Source of the DNA: Mycobacterium sp. E796
Lineage (GTDB): Bacteria > Actinomycetota > Actinomycetes > Mycobacteriales > Mycobacteriaceae
Reading direction: 5' to 3'
NCBI RefSeq assembly: GCF_001672815.1
Contig: NZ_LZKK01000176.1
Location: 1 to 33,760 of the forward strand
DNA: 33,760 bases
Part shown: positions 9,049 through 19,731 of the stretch, in pieces
Numbering within the stretch: position 1 is the first letter of the stretch
Layout of the letters: every line of letters begins with the position of its first letter
Notes under the pieces: model-generated
The model's input: only the letters and a program-made list of their open reading frames with translations
The model's database searches: none
What the model was told of the DNA's origin: nothing
Position numbers and translations under genes: made by a program

Positions 9049-9960
9049 GGCCCATAGCGCCGCCGTCGCCGCCGTGCAGGCGGCCGCGCCCGCCACGTGC
9101 ACCGCGACCAGGGCGGCGGGCACCCCGGTGTAGTACTGGGCGGCGCCGACCGCGGCCTGGGCGCACACCAGGGCGACCAGCACGCCCAGCCGCAGCCGGA
9201 TGGCCCGGCCGGCGCCCACCGCCAGCAGCCCGAAGCCGAGCCCGACCAGCAGCGCCAGGTAGGAGACCAGCAGCGACGAATGCGCGTGCACCAGCGTGGG
9301 GATGTCGACCTTCAGCCGGGGCACGGTGCGGTTGGGGCTGCGGTCGCCGGCGTGCGGGCCGGCGGCGGTCACCAGCGTGCCGGTGACCAGCACCGCCGCC
9401 AGGTTCACCGCGCTCAGCGCGGTCAGCGCGCGCAGCGGCCGGGCCACCGTGTAGTGGACCGTGCCGTTATCGGGCTCGCCCACCTTGACGTAGAGCAGCA
9501 CCGACAGCCACACCATCGTCATCGACGTCAGCAGGTGCACGGCGACGGTCCACCACAGCAGCCCGGTGCGCACGGTGATGCCGCCGATCACCGCCTGCAC
9601 CACCGTCGACACCGGCATCAGCCACGCGTAGACCAGGACCTCGGTGCGCCGGCGCGCGCGGGTCACGGCCAGCACGGCCAGCGCCGCCGTGATCACCACG
9701 GCGAAGGTGATCATCCGGTTGCCGAACTCGACGGCCTGGTGGATCCGTGGCACCTCGGCCACGGCGACCGGGGTGAAGCTGCCGGGAAAGCACTGCGGCC
9801 AGGTGGGGCAGCCCAGCCCCGAGGCGGTGACGCGCACGATCGCGCCGGTGACCGCGATGCCGCCCTGGGTCAGGATGACGAGCGCGGCGACGACGCGCTG
9901 GGCGCGCAGGCTGGGGTCGGGGAGCAGGTCCACCAACCGCCGCAGCGTTCGTCGTAGCAC
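8995..9960 (-). CDS. ctaA: heme A synthase
   Basis: COX15/CtaA membrane enzyme converting heme O to heme A. The product is 321 residues with about eight hydrophobic segments. The extracellular-loop cysteine pair is in GLGCPTWPQC, and probable heme-ligand histidines lie in VPRIHQAVEFGNR, TVAVHLLTS, LVHAHSSLLVSY and VAVHVAG. I chose the GTG at 9960 (MLRRTLRRLVDLLPDP by family pattern); a TTG at 9978 would add six residues. Neither start has a good ribosome site. It lies 67 bases after the ABC permease with a separate inverted repeat in the gap, so it may have its own promoter. The substrate comes from CtaB. Confidence 0.92.
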   Translation of the reverse strand: MLRRTLRRLVDLLPDPSLRAQRVVAALVILTQGGIAVTGAIVRVTASGLGCPTWPQCFPGSFTPVAVAEVPRIHQAVEFGNRMITFAVVITAALAVLAVTRARRRTEVLVYAWLMPVSTVVQAVIGGITVRTGLLWWTVAVHLLTSMTMVWLSVLLYVKVGEPDNGTVHYTVARPLRALTALSAVNLAAVLVTGTLVTAAGPHAGDRSPNRTVPRLKVDIPTLVHAHSSLLVSYLALLVGLGFGLLAVGAGRAIRLRLGVLVALVCAQAAVGAAQYYTGVPAALVAVHVAGAAACTAATAALWASMRTRLRQRTEPQPLAG

Positions 9961-9982
9961 CGCCCGATGGTAAGCCAAGAAA

Positions 9983-9999
9983 AACTACGGCCTGTAGTA
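9983..9999. promoter_or_regulatory. BlaI-like inverted repeat upstream of ctaA
   Basis: The 17-bp dyad is AACTACG, three bases, TGTAGTA. The right half is a perfect TGTAGTA and the left half matches TACTACA at five of seven positions. TACTACA/TGTAGTA spaced by three is the general form of BlaI/MecI-type operators. It lies 23-39 bases upstream of the ctaA GTG and downstream of the permease stop. BlaI control is an inference from the motif. Confidence 0.45.
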
Positions 10000-10027
10000 C
10001 GGGCCCGGCGACCTCAGCGCGATGCCG

Positions 10028-10819
10028 TCAGGTGAAGCGGAACCACCGCCGGGCGGCCAGCGCGGCCAGCGCTCCCCATACCGCCAGGACGACGATCCCG
10101 AACCAGTCCACCGACAGCGTCATCGCCTGGGAGAGCGCCTCGGTGAGCGCGCCCGACGGGGTGAGCCGGGAAAGCCATTTCACCACCGGCGGGATCATCC
10201 TGGTTTCCAGAGTGAGCGCACCCAGGCCGGCGAAGACGAACCACATCAGGTTGGCCACCGCCAGCACGATCTCGGCGCGCAGCGTCCCGCCGAGCAACAG
10301 CCCGAGCGCCGCGAATCCGGCGGTGCCCAGCGCGATGACCGCCGCGCCCAACAGCAACGCCGCGGGTGCGGGTCGCCAGCCGAGCGTAAAACCGATGGCG
10401 CCCAACAGGATTGCCTGCAGGAACACCACCGTGACCACCGCCAGCGATTTCCCGGCGATGATGCCCCACACCGGCAGCGGGGTGGCCCCGAGCCGTTTCA
10501 GCGCGCCGTAGCGGCGATCGAACGCGACGGCGATCGCCTGCCCGGTGAAGGCGGTCGAGATGACGGCGAGGGCCATGATCACCGGGACGAACGTGGCCGC
10601 GCGGTTGCGGCCGAAGTCGCCGAAGGGCAGCAGGGTCAGCCCGACCAGCAGCGTGATCGGGATGAACATGGTCAGCAGCAATTGCTCGCCGTTGCGCAGC
10701 AGCAGCTTGAGCTCCAGCCCGAACTGCGCCGCGAGCATCCGCGGCACGGGGCTGGGCCGTGGGTCGGGTTTGAAGGTCCCCGCGGGGAAGGTGTTCGACT
10801 GGGTCCCCGGATGAGTCAC
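10028..10819 (-). CDS. ABC transporter permease (ABC-2 type)
   Basis: A 263-residue integral membrane subunit, the partner of the ATPase encoded just upstream. After a Pro-rich N-terminal tail (about 1-28) it shows six hydrophobic segments, including LLLTMFIPITLLVGLTLL and TFVPVIMALAVISTAFTGQ. The loop FDRRYGALKRLGATPL is the typical ABC-2 coupling region. The start is GTG at 10819, overlapping the ATPase stop as GTGA. It is the orthologue position of Rv1457c. Daunorubicin-exporter-like (DrrB) relatives export lipids or drugs; the substrate cannot be told from the sequence. Confidence 0.88.
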   Translation of the reverse strand: MTHPGTQSNTFPAGTFKPDPRPSPVPRMLAAQFGLELKLLLRNGEQLLLTMFIPITLLVGLTLLPFGDFGRNRAATFVPVIMALAVISTAFTGQAIAVAFDRRYGALKRLGATPLPVWGIIAGKSLAVVTVVFLQAILLGAIGFTLGWRPAPAALLLGAAVIALGTAGFAALGLLLGGTLRAEIVLAVANLMWFVFAGLGALTLETRMIPPVVKWLSRLTPSGALTEALSQAMTLSVDWFGIVVLAVWGALAALAARRWFRFT

Positions 10820-11757
10820 GGCCGTAGCTTCCTGCCGGTGAGGTCGAGGAAGACGTCCTCGAGGCTGCGTTGCTCAACGCGCATGTCGGTGGCCAGCACG
10901 TCGATCTGCGCGCACCACGCCGTGACGGTCGCCAGCACCTGCGGGTCGACCGGGCCCTCGACCAGGTACTCGCCCGGCGTCACCTCGGTGGCCTTGTAGT
11001 CCTCCGGCAGCGCGGACGCCAGCAGGGACAGGTCGAGGCGCGGCGGCGCGGTGAAGCGCAGCTGGTCCTTGGCGCCCGCGCGCATCAGTTCCATCGGCGT
11101 GCCCGAGGCCACCGTCACCCCGTGGTCGATGATCACCAGCCGATCGGCGAGTTCCTCGGCCTCCTTGAGCTGGTGCGTGGTCAGCAGCACGGTCACGCCG
11201 TCGCGGCGCAGCGCGTCGATGAGCTCCCAGACCAGCAGCCGGGCGTGGGCGTCCATGCCGGCGGTGGGCTCGTCGAGGAACACCAGCTCGGGCCGGCCGA
11301 CCAGCGCACAGGCGAGGGCCAGCCGTTGCTGCTGCCCGCCGGAGAGCCGCCGGTAGGTGGTGCGGGCGGCGTCGGTGAGGCCGAGGGTGTCCAGCAGCCA
11401 CGCCGGGTCCAGCGGGTCGGCGGAGTAGGCGGCCACCAGGTTGAGCATTTCGCCTGCCCGCGCCGCGGGGTAGCCGCCGCCGCCCTGCAGCATCACCCCG
11501 ATCCGTGCGCGCAGGCGTGCGTTGTCGGCGATGGGGTCCAGGCCTAGCACCCGGATCGTGCCGGCGTCGGGACGCGCGAAGCCCTCGCACATCTCGACCG
11601 TCGTGGTCTTACCGGCGCCGTTGGGCCCGAGCAGGGCCAGCACCTCGGCGGCGTGCACCTCCAGATCGAGGTTGGAGACGGCCGTGGTGGACCCGTATTG
11701 CTTGGTGACCCCGCGCAGCCGCACGACAGTGTCGGGCGTTTCGGGGAGCGGGCTCAC
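10816..11757 (-). CDS. ABC transporter ATP-binding protein (DrrA-like)
   Basis: Cytosolic ATPase of the exporter, 313 residues, the same length I recall for Rv1458c. The Walker A motif GPNGAGKT is at about 44-51, the signature LSGGQQQR at about 138-145, and Walker B LVFLDEP at about 158-164 is followed by the H-loop LLTTHQLKEAEELADR. A DrrA-type C-terminal extension of about 90 residues follows. The start is GTG at 11757, overlapping the mptB stop as GTGA, and the stop overlaps the permease start, so all three are translationally coupled. Coupling to a mannosyltransferase hints at cell-envelope export, but that is inference. Confidence 0.93.
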   Translation of the reverse strand: MSPLPETPDTVVRLRGVTKQYGSTTAVSNLDLEVHAAEVLALLGPNGAGKTTTVEMCEGFARPDAGTIRVLGLDPIADNARLRARIGVMLQGGGGYPAARAGEMLNLVAAYSADPLDPAWLLDTLGLTDAARTTYRRLSGGQQQRLALACALVGRPELVFLDEPTAGMDAHARLLVWELIDALRRDGVTVLLTTHQLKEAEELADRLVIIDHGVTVASGTPMELMRAGAKDQLRFTAPPRLDLSLLASALPEDYKATEVTPGEYLVEGPVDPQVLATVTAWCAQIDVLATDMRVEQRSLEDVFLDLTGRKLRP

Positions 11758-13454
11758 GTGGAATCAGCGTAGGCGTCGGGCGCCGCCTCGGAGCGAGTGG
11801 CAGTCTTCGGGGGCTCGGCGGGCACCGTGACAGCCGTCTGGCCGTTGGTTTCCGGGCCCCTCGGCTGCAGTTGGCGCCACGGCAGACGGGTGTAGGTCAA
11901 CGCAATGAGCACCGCCACGATCAGGCTGCTGGCCAGCGTGGCGTCCACGATCTGGAAGAGGGCGAAGCGGTCACCGTTGGCCGTCGGACCGAAGATGCCG
12001 ACGACGAGGGTGATGACGATCACCGCCACCCGGAAGCCCGGGCGTGTGGCCCACGCGGCCAGCGGGATGATGGCCCACAGCAGATACCAGGGCTGCACCA
12101 CCGGGAACAGCAACACGCAGATGCCCAGCGCGACACCCAGGCCGCCGATCGGGTGCAGCCGGCCGCGGAAGACGGCCACCAGCAACCAGGCCACCAACAC
12201 CGTGATGATCAGCACGCCGATGCCACGGGTCAGCCCCAGCACGGCGGTGGTGTGATCGCCGAGGCCCAGCAGGATCCCCACCTGCCCGGTGCCCAGCGCC
12301 AGCAGCGTCGGTGGCGACATCCAGCTGCGCACCACGTTGGCGGTCCCCAGCGTGTAGATCCAGCCGAATCCCAGCCCGCTGGCCCAGCCGACCAGGGCCA
12401 TCACCGCCACCGCCAGCGCCGCCATCCCACCGCCCGCCAGCAACAGGGCGCGCAGGTTGCCGCCGCAGCGGTAGGCCAGAGCCATCGTGACGAACCCCAG
12501 CGCCAGCAGCGACGGCAGCTTCACCTGCGAGGACAGGGCGATCAGGACCGCGCCCGCGAGCAGCATGGCCAACGGCTCCCAGCTCGGGCCCGGCCGCCAC
12601 GAGGTGGGCAGCAGTCGCGGAGCGTCGATGCCGCGCAGCGCGAACTCGGCGCCCGCCAGCATCAGCCCGAGCATCAGCGCCTCGTTGTGGACGCCGGCGA
12701 CCAGGTGCATGATCAGCAGCGGATTGGCGGCCCCCAGCCACAGCGCGCTCACCTCGGCGACGCCGCAGCGCCTGGCCAGCCGCGGGGTGGCCCACACGAT
12801 CAAGCCGACCCCGATCAGCACCACGAGCCGGTGGCACAGCACCGCGGCGACGATGTTCTCCCCGGTCAGCGCCGAGATGCCCCGTCCGATCCACAGGAAC
12901 AACGGGCCGTACGGCGCGGGCGTCTCGCGCCACAGCGTGGGCACCGACAGCGTGAACACGTGGCCGAGGCCCAGCCCGGACGCCGGACCCACCTTGTAGG
13001 GGTCGAGGCCCTCCAGCGAGATCTGGCTCTGGGCCAGGTACGAGTAGACGTCCTTGCTGTACATCGGCGGCGCGATCAGCAGCGGCAGCGTCCACAGCAG
13101 CAGGGTGCGGTCCAGGTCCCCGCGCGACATTTTCCGGTTGCCCAGCGCAAACCGTCCCAGCATCAGCCACGCCAGCGCCATCATGACCGCGCCAGTCGTC
13201 GTCATCGTCAGCGAGACCGTCTGGATGCGCGACGGCAGGTTGAGCAGCCGTACCCCGAACGTCGGGTCCTGCACGACGGGTCGCGCCCCGGCACCCAGCG
13301 CGCCGATCGCCATCAGGACGGTGCCGGTGGCGCCGAACAGGCGGGTGCGCTGCAGCGCGGTGAGCTCGGTATCGTTCAGCGGCGAACCCACCGCTTGCTC
13401 GTCGCCGTGCAGGCTGGCGATCGACGAGCTCAGCGTGTGGTGGCGGGCTGCCAT
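11754..13454 (-). CDS. mptB: alpha-(1->6)-mannopyranosyltransferase MptB
   Basis: GT-C glycosyltransferase of the plasma membrane that uses polyprenol-phosphate mannose to build the mannan core of lipomannan/lipoarabinomannan; MptB acts early. The product is 566 residues with a dozen or more hydrophobic segments. The luminal loop APPMYSKDVYSYLAQ contains the acidic motif typical of this family, followed by DPYKVGP and ETPAPYGPLFLW. The Pro/Thr-rich C-terminal tail is cytosolic or disordered. The ATG at 13454 begins MAARHHTLSSS. It is divergent from sufR with 95 bases between the starts and overlaps the ABC ATPase gene by 4 bases. Confidence 0.92.
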   Translation of the reverse strand: MAARHHTLSSSIASLHGDEQAVGSPLNDTELTALQRTRLFGATGTVLMAIGALGAGARPVVQDPTFGVRLLNLPSRIQTVSLTMTTTGAVMMALAWLMLGRFALGNRKMSRGDLDRTLLLWTLPLLIAPPMYSKDVYSYLAQSQISLEGLDPYKVGPASGLGLGHVFTLSVPTLWRETPAPYGPLFLWIGRGISALTGENIVAAVLCHRLVVLIGVGLIVWATPRLARRCGVAEVSALWLGAANPLLIMHLVAGVHNEALMLGLMLAGAEFALRGIDAPRLLPTSWRPGPSWEPLAMLLAGAVLIALSSQVKLPSLLALGFVTMALAYRCGGNLRALLLAGGGMAALAVAVMALVGWASGLGFGWIYTLGTANVVRSWMSPPTLLALGTGQVGILLGLGDHTTAVLGLTRGIGVLIITVLVAWLLVAVFRGRLHPIGGLGVALGICVLLFPVVQPWYLLWAIIPLAAWATRPGFRVAVIVITLVVGIFGPTANGDRFALFQIVDATLASSLIVAVLIALTYTRLPWRQLQPRGPETNGQTAVTVPAEPPKTATRSEAAPDAYADST

Positions 13455-13538
13455 CAGAGCAGCGTAGCGGCACGCCCTTGTGACCAGCGCAACGCGCAGA
13501 CAGGGGACCCTTGGTGGACCGATCCCCGGAATTGCGTC

Positions 13539-13553
13539 ACACTGGTGTTGTGA
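13539..13553. promoter_or_regulatory. SufR operator overlapping sufR start codon
   Basis: ACACT, five bases, TGTGA is an exact copy of the inverted repeat that I recall as the M. tuberculosis SufR binding site upstream of the suf operon (ACACT-N5-TGTGA). The right half contains the GTG at 13550, which I take as the sufR start. This arrangement fits a leaderless suf mRNA in which the bound repressor covers the -10 region and transcription start. Confidence 0.8.
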
Positions 13554-14299
13554 AAATCCGAACCAGCCTCGATGAGGCGCCCGTGGCTCCCGTCGGCGCC
13601 GCGGTGCCGGACGGTCACACCCGCCGCGCCATCGTGCGCCTGCTGCTGGAATCCGGATCGATCACGGCCGTCGAGATCGGGGATCGGCTCGGGCTGACGC
13701 CCGCCGGCGTGCGGCGGCACCTCGACGCGCTGATCGAGGCGGGCGACGCTGAGTCGGTGGCCGCCGAGCCATGGCGGCAGGTGGGCCGCGGGCGCCCCGC
13801 CAAGCGCTTCCGGCTGACCGGGGCCGGCCGGGCCAAGCTCGACCACGCCTACGACGACCTGGCCGCGGCGGCCATGCGCCAGCTGCGGGAGATCGGCGGC
13901 GAGGACGCCGTCCGCACCTTCGCCCGGCGGCGCATCGACGCGATCCTGGCCGGGGTCGAGGCGGCCGACAGCGGCGACGACGCCGAGGTCGAGGCGGCGG
14001 CCGAGCGGGTCGCCGGCGCGCTGACCAAGGCCGGTTACGTCGCGACCACGACGCGGGTGGGCGGGCCGATCCACGGCGTGCAGATCTGCCAGCACCACTG
14101 CCCGGTGTCGCACGTCGCCGAGGAATTCCCCGAGTTGTGTGAAGCCGAGCAGCAGGCCATGGCCGAGGTGCTCGGAACCCACGTGCAGCGGTTGGCGACC
14201 ATCGTCAACGGAAACTGCGCCTGCACCACCCACGTGCCCCTGACCCCGGCGGCCAGCCCGCCGCCCGACACCACCAGCATCGAAGGAGCGTCGTTATGA
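13550..14299 (+). CDS. sufR: iron-sulfur transcriptional repressor SufR
   Basis: DeoR/ArsR-like winged-helix regulator that senses iron-sulfur status and represses the suf operon. The product is 249 residues from GTG. The helix-turn-helix is in [20 protein letters not shown], followed by the wing RGRPAKRF. The C-terminal cluster site has cysteines at 180, 184, 197, 223 and 225. The 13 and 28 residue spacing of Cys184, Cys197 and Cys225 matches the three ligands reported for the M. tuberculosis protein (C203, C216, C244). A TTG at 13511 is in frame but would place the operator inside the gene. The stop overlaps sufB as ATGA. Confidence 0.92.
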   Translation: MKIRTSLDEAPVAPVGAAVPDGHTRRAIVRLLLESGSITAVEIGDRLGLTPAGVRRHLDALIEAGDAESVAAEPWRQVGRGRPAKRFRLTGAGRAKLDHAYDDLAAAAMRQLREIGGEDAVRTFARRRIDAILAGVEAADSGDDAEVEAAAERVAGALTKAGYVATTTRVGGPIHGVQICQHHCPVSHVAEEFPELCEAEQQAMAEVLGTHVQRLATIVNGNCACTTHVPLTPAASPPPDTTSIEGASL

Positions 14300-15738
14300 C
14301 CCTTGAGGCCGACAGGGCCCCTGCCCAGCCGCTGACCCAGGAGGAGGCGATCGCCTCGCTGGGGCGGTACGGCTACGGCTGGGCGGACTCCGACGTCGCG
14401 GGCGCCAGCGCGCAGCGCGGACTGTCCGAGGCGGTGGTGCGCGACATCTCGGCGAAGAAGAACGAGCCCGAGTGGATGCTGCAGACCCGGCTCAAGGCGC
14501 TGCGCATCTTCGAGCGCAAGCCCATGCCGAACTGGGGCTCGGACCTCGGGGGCATCGACTTCGACAACATCAAATACTTCGTGCGCTCCACCGAGAAGCA
14601 GGCCGCGACGTGGGATGACCTCCCCGAGGACATCCGCAACACCTACGACCGGCTGGGCATCCCTGAGGCGGAGAAGCAGCGGCTGGTGGCGGGCGTCGCG
14701 GCGCAGTACGAGTCCGAGGTGGTGTACCACCAGATCCGGGAAGACCTTGAGGCGCAAGGGGTTATCTTCCTCGACACCGACACGGGCCTGCGCGAGCATC
14801 CTGAGGTCTTCAAGGAGTACTTCGGCACCGTGATCCCGGCGGGGGACAACAAGTTCTCCGCGCTGAACACCGCGGTGTGGAGCGGCGGCTCGTTCATCTA
14901 CGTGCCGCCGGGCGTGCACGTCGACATCCCGCTGCAGGCCTACTTCCGGATCAACACCGAGAACATGGGCCAGTTCGAACGCACGCTGATCATCGTCGAC
15001 GAGAATGCTTACGTCCACTACATCGAGGGCTGTACCGCTCCGATCTACAAGTCGGATTCGCTGCACTCCGCGGTGGTGGAGATCATCGTAAAGCCGGGTG
15101 GCCGTTGCCGTTACACGACGATCCAGAACTGGTCGGGCAACGTCTACAACCTGGTCACCAAGCGGGCCCGCGCCGAGGCCGGCGCCACCATGGAGTGGGT
15201 CGACGGCAACATCGGCTCGAAGGTGACGATGAAGTACCCGGCGGTCTGGATGACCGGCGAGCACGCCAAAGGCGAGGTGCTGTCGGTGGCGTTCGCCGGC
15301 GAGGACCAGCACCAGGACACCGGCGCCAAGATGCTGCACCTGGCGCCCAACACCTCGAGCAACATCGTGTCCAAGTCGGTGGCCCGCGGCGGCGGCCGCA
15401 CCTCCTACCGCGGCCTGGTGCAGGTGAACAAGGGCGCGCACGGGTCGCGCTCGAGCGTGAAATGCGATGCGCTGCTGGTCGATACGATCAGCCGCAGCGA
15501 CACCTACCCCTACGTCGACATCCGCGAGGATGACGTCACCATGGGCCACGAGGCCACGGTGTCGAAGGTCAGCGAAAACCAGCTGTTCTACCTGATGAGC
15601 CGCGGGCTGACCGAGGACGAGGCGATGGCGATGGTGGTGCGCGGCTTCGTCGAGCCGATCGCCAAAGAGCTGCCGATGGAGTACGCGCTGGAGCTCAACC
15701 GGCTGATCGAGCTGCAGATGGAGGGCGCGGTCGGATGA
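14296..15738 (+). CDS. sufB: Fe-S cluster assembly scaffold protein SufB, intein-free
   Basis: Core of the SufBCD scaffold on which Fe-S clusters are built. The product is a continuous 480 residues, the length of a normal SufB. Strong family segments are [50 protein letters not shown] (Cys246) and [21 protein letters not shown]. In M. tuberculosis the homologue is interrupted by an intein at the cysteine of EGCTAP; here the site is uninterrupted. A GAAGGAG ribosome site (14282-14288) precedes the ATG, and the ATG overlaps the sufR stop. The stop overlaps sufD the same way. Confidence 0.97.
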   Translation: MTLEADRAPAQPLTQEEAIASLGRYGYGWADSDVAGASAQRGLSEAVVRDISAKKNEPEWMLQTRLKALRIFERKPMPNWGSDLGGIDFDNIKYFVRSTEKQAATWDDLPEDIRNTYDRLGIPEAEKQRLVAGVAAQYESEVVYHQIREDLEAQGVIFLDTDTGLREHPEVFKEYFGTVIPAGDNKFSALNTAVWSGGSFIYVPPGVHVDIPLQAYFRINTENMGQFERTLIIVDENAYVHYIEGCTAPIYKSDSLHSAVVEIIVKPGGRCRYTTIQNWSGNVYNLVTKRARAEAGATMEWVDGNIGSKVTMKYPAVWMTGEHAKGEVLSVAFAGEDQHQDTGAKMLHLAPNTSSNIVSKSVARGGGRTSYRGLVQVNKGAHGSRSSVKCDALLVDTISRSDTYPYVDIREDDVTMGHEATVSKVSENQLFYLMSRGLTEDEAMAMVVRGFVEPIAKELPMEYALELNRLIELQMEGAVG

Positions 15739-16888
15739 CCGCTACTGCTCTGAATAAAGGCGAGCTCTTCGCGTCCTTCGACGTTGACGCCTTCGAGGTT
15801 CCGCACGGCCGCGACGAGCTGTGGCGGTTCACCCCGCTGCGGCGGCTGCGTGGCCTGCACGACGGTTCTGCAAAGGCCACGGGCCGCGCCGGGATGACCG
15901 TCGGCGAGCGGCCCGGCGTGCAGGTCGAGACCGTCCGCCGCGGCGACGAGCGGCTCGGCGAGGGCGGTGCCCCCGCCGATCGCGTTGCCGCCCAGGCGTT
16001 CTCGTCCTTCAACTCCGCGACCGTCGTCACCGTCGGCCGGGACACCCGGATTGCCGAGCCGATCAACATCACCGTCACCGGCCCCGGCGAAGGCGCCGTG
16101 GCCTACGGGCACCTGCAGGTCCGCGTCGAAGAGCTCGGCGAGGCGGTGGTGGTCATCGACCAGCGCGGCGGCGGAACTTACGCCGACAACCTCGAATTGG
16201 TCGTCGACGACGCCGCCCGGCTGACGGTCGTGTGGATCGCCGACTGGGCCGACGACATGGTGCACCTGAGCGCGCACCACGCCAGGCTGGGCAAGGACTC
16301 GGTGCTGCGGCACGTCACCGTCACGCTGGGCGGTGAGGTGGTGCGGATGTCGGCCAATATGCGATTTTCCGGTCCCGGTGGGGACGCCGAGTTGCTGGGC
16401 TTGTACTTCGCCGACGACGGCCAGCACCTCGAGTCGCGACTGCTGGTGGACCACGCGCGGCCCGACTGCAAGTCGAACGTGCTGTACAAGGGTGCGCTGC
16501 AAGGAGATCCGGATTCCGCGCTGCCCGACGCGCACACGGTCTGGGTGGGCGACGTGCTGATCCGCGCCGAAGCCACCGGTACCGACACCTTCGAGGTGAA
16601 CCGCAACCTGGTGCTCACCGACGGCGCGCGCGCCGACTCGGTGCCCAACCTCGAAATCGAGACCGGCGAGATCGCCGGCGCCGGACACGCCAGCGCCACC
16701 GGGCGTTTCGACGACGAGCAACTGTTCTACCTGCGTTCGCGCGGCATCCCGGAGGATCAGGCCCGCCGCCTGGTGGTCCGCGGGTTCTTCGGGGAGATCA
16801 TCTCGAAGATCGCGGTGCCCGAGATACGCGAACGCCTGACCGCAGCCATCGAACACGAACTGGCCATTACGGAGAAAACAACCACATC

Positions 16889-16892
<4 letters not shown>
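15735..16892 (+). CDS. sufD: Fe-S cluster assembly protein SufD
   Basis: Second beta-helix subunit of the SufBCD complex, needed for iron acquisition by the scaffold. The product is 385 residues. The N-terminal [16 protein letters not shown] is typical of actinobacterial SufD. The C-terminal helical segment [20 protein letters not shown] with [10 protein letters not shown] is the SufB/SufD contact that binds SufC. The middle part reads as regular short beta segments ([35 protein letters not shown]). The ATG at 15735 overlaps the sufB stop, and the stop overlaps sufC. The N-terminal part is more variable than in SufB, as usual. Confidence 0.95.
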
Positions 16893-18908
<2,016 letters not shown>

Positions 18909-18909
18909 C

Positions 18910-19371
18910 TTGCGCCTCGAACAGATCTATCAGGACGTGATCCTCGATCACTACAAGCACCCGCAGCACCGGGGGCTGCGGGAGCCGTTCGGCGCGCAGG
19001 TGCACCACGTAAACCCCGTCTGCGGTGACGAGATCACCCTGCGGGTCGCGCTGTCCGACGACGGGGAAACCGTCACCGACGTCTCGTACGACGGGCAGGG
19101 CTGTTCGATCAGCCAGGCGTCGACGTCGGTGCTGACCCAGCAGGTGATCGGCCGCAGCGTCGGTGAGGCACTCAAGACCACCACCGCGTTCAGCGAGATG
19201 GTGTCCTCACGCGGCACCATCGACGGCGACGAGGACGTGTTGGGCGACGGGGTCGCGTTCGCCGGCGTCGCCAAATATCCGGCGCGGGTTAAGTGCGCGC
19301 TGCTCGGCTGGATGGCTTTCAAGGACGCCCTGGCTCAGGCCAGCGCAGGCTTCGAGGAGGACCAAAAATGA
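18910..19371 (+). CDS. sufU: sulfurtransferase / Fe-S assembly protein SufU
   Basis: SufU is the zinc-dependent sulfur acceptor that works with SufS in Gram-positive and actinobacterial SUF systems. The product is 153 residues from the TTG at 18910, which has GGGAGAG 6-7 bases upstream inside the end of sufS. The zinc/sulfur site residues are visible: Cys38 and Asp40 in NPVCGDE, Cys65 in GQGCSISQAS and Cys129 in ARVKCALLGW. M. tuberculosis Rv1465 starts close to the same point. An in-frame TTG at 18895 would add five residues and overlap sufS further. The stop overlaps the next ATG. Confidence 0.93.
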   Translation: MRLEQIYQDVILDHYKHPQHRGLREPFGAQVHHVNPVCGDEITLRVALSDDGETVTDVSYDGQGCSISQASTSVLTQQVIGRSVGEALKTTTAFSEMVSSRGTIDGDEDVLGDGVAFAGVAKYPARVKCALLGWMAFKDALAQASAGFEEDQK

Positions 19372-19715
19372 GCGAAACCACCGCACCGAACGACGAGTTC
19401 CTCGCCGACGTCGAGGAGGCGATGCGCGACGTCGTCGACCCCGAATTGGGCATCAACGTCGTCGATCTCGGACTGGTTTACGGCCTCAACGTGGAAGAGG
19501 GCGACGAGGGAACCGTCGCCCTGATCGACATGACGTTGACGTCGGCGGCGTGCCCGCTGACCGACGTCATCGAGGACCAGTCGCGCAGCGCGCTGGTCGG
19601 CAGCGGTCTGGTCGACGACCTGCGGATCAACTGGGTGTGGAACCCGCCGTGGGGACCCGACAAGATCACCGAGGACGGTCGCGAGCAGCTACGCGCCCTC
19701 GGCTTCACCGTCTGA
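19368..19715 (+). CDS. sufT: SufT / MIP18-family metal-sulfur cluster assembly protein
   Basis: MIP18/DUF59 protein that helps Fe-S cluster maturation or transfer; the last gene of the suf operon. The product is 115 residues. DPELGINVVDLGLVYGL (about 24-40) is the family signature, and the conserved cysteine is Cys62 in TSAACPLTDVI. The C-terminal VWNPPWGPDKIT is also typical. The ATG overlaps the sufU stop (ATGA) with a GAGGAGG ribosome site 8 bases upstream; the longer open frame from 19293 is inside sufU. It is convergent with the next gene, leaving only 16 bases between stops and no visible terminator. Confidence 0.94.
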   Translation: MSETTAPNDEFLADVEEAMRDVVDPELGINVVDLGLVYGLNVEEGDEGTVALIDMTLTSAACPLTDVIEDQSRSALVGSGLVDDLRINWVWNPPWGPDKITEDGREQLRALGFTV

Positions 19716-19731
19716 GTCCCGCGCGTCCCCG

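Noticed and set aside
12008..12026. GGGTGATGACGATCACC inside mptB as a fourth copy of the composite element
   Set aside because: It lies within conserved coding sequence, lacks the TCACCCGGGTGA dyad at the right distance, and does not precede a start codon.
13511..13549. TTG at 13511 as the sufR start
   Set aside because: It lacks a ribosome site and would place the conserved SufR operator inside the gene; GTG 13550 fits better.
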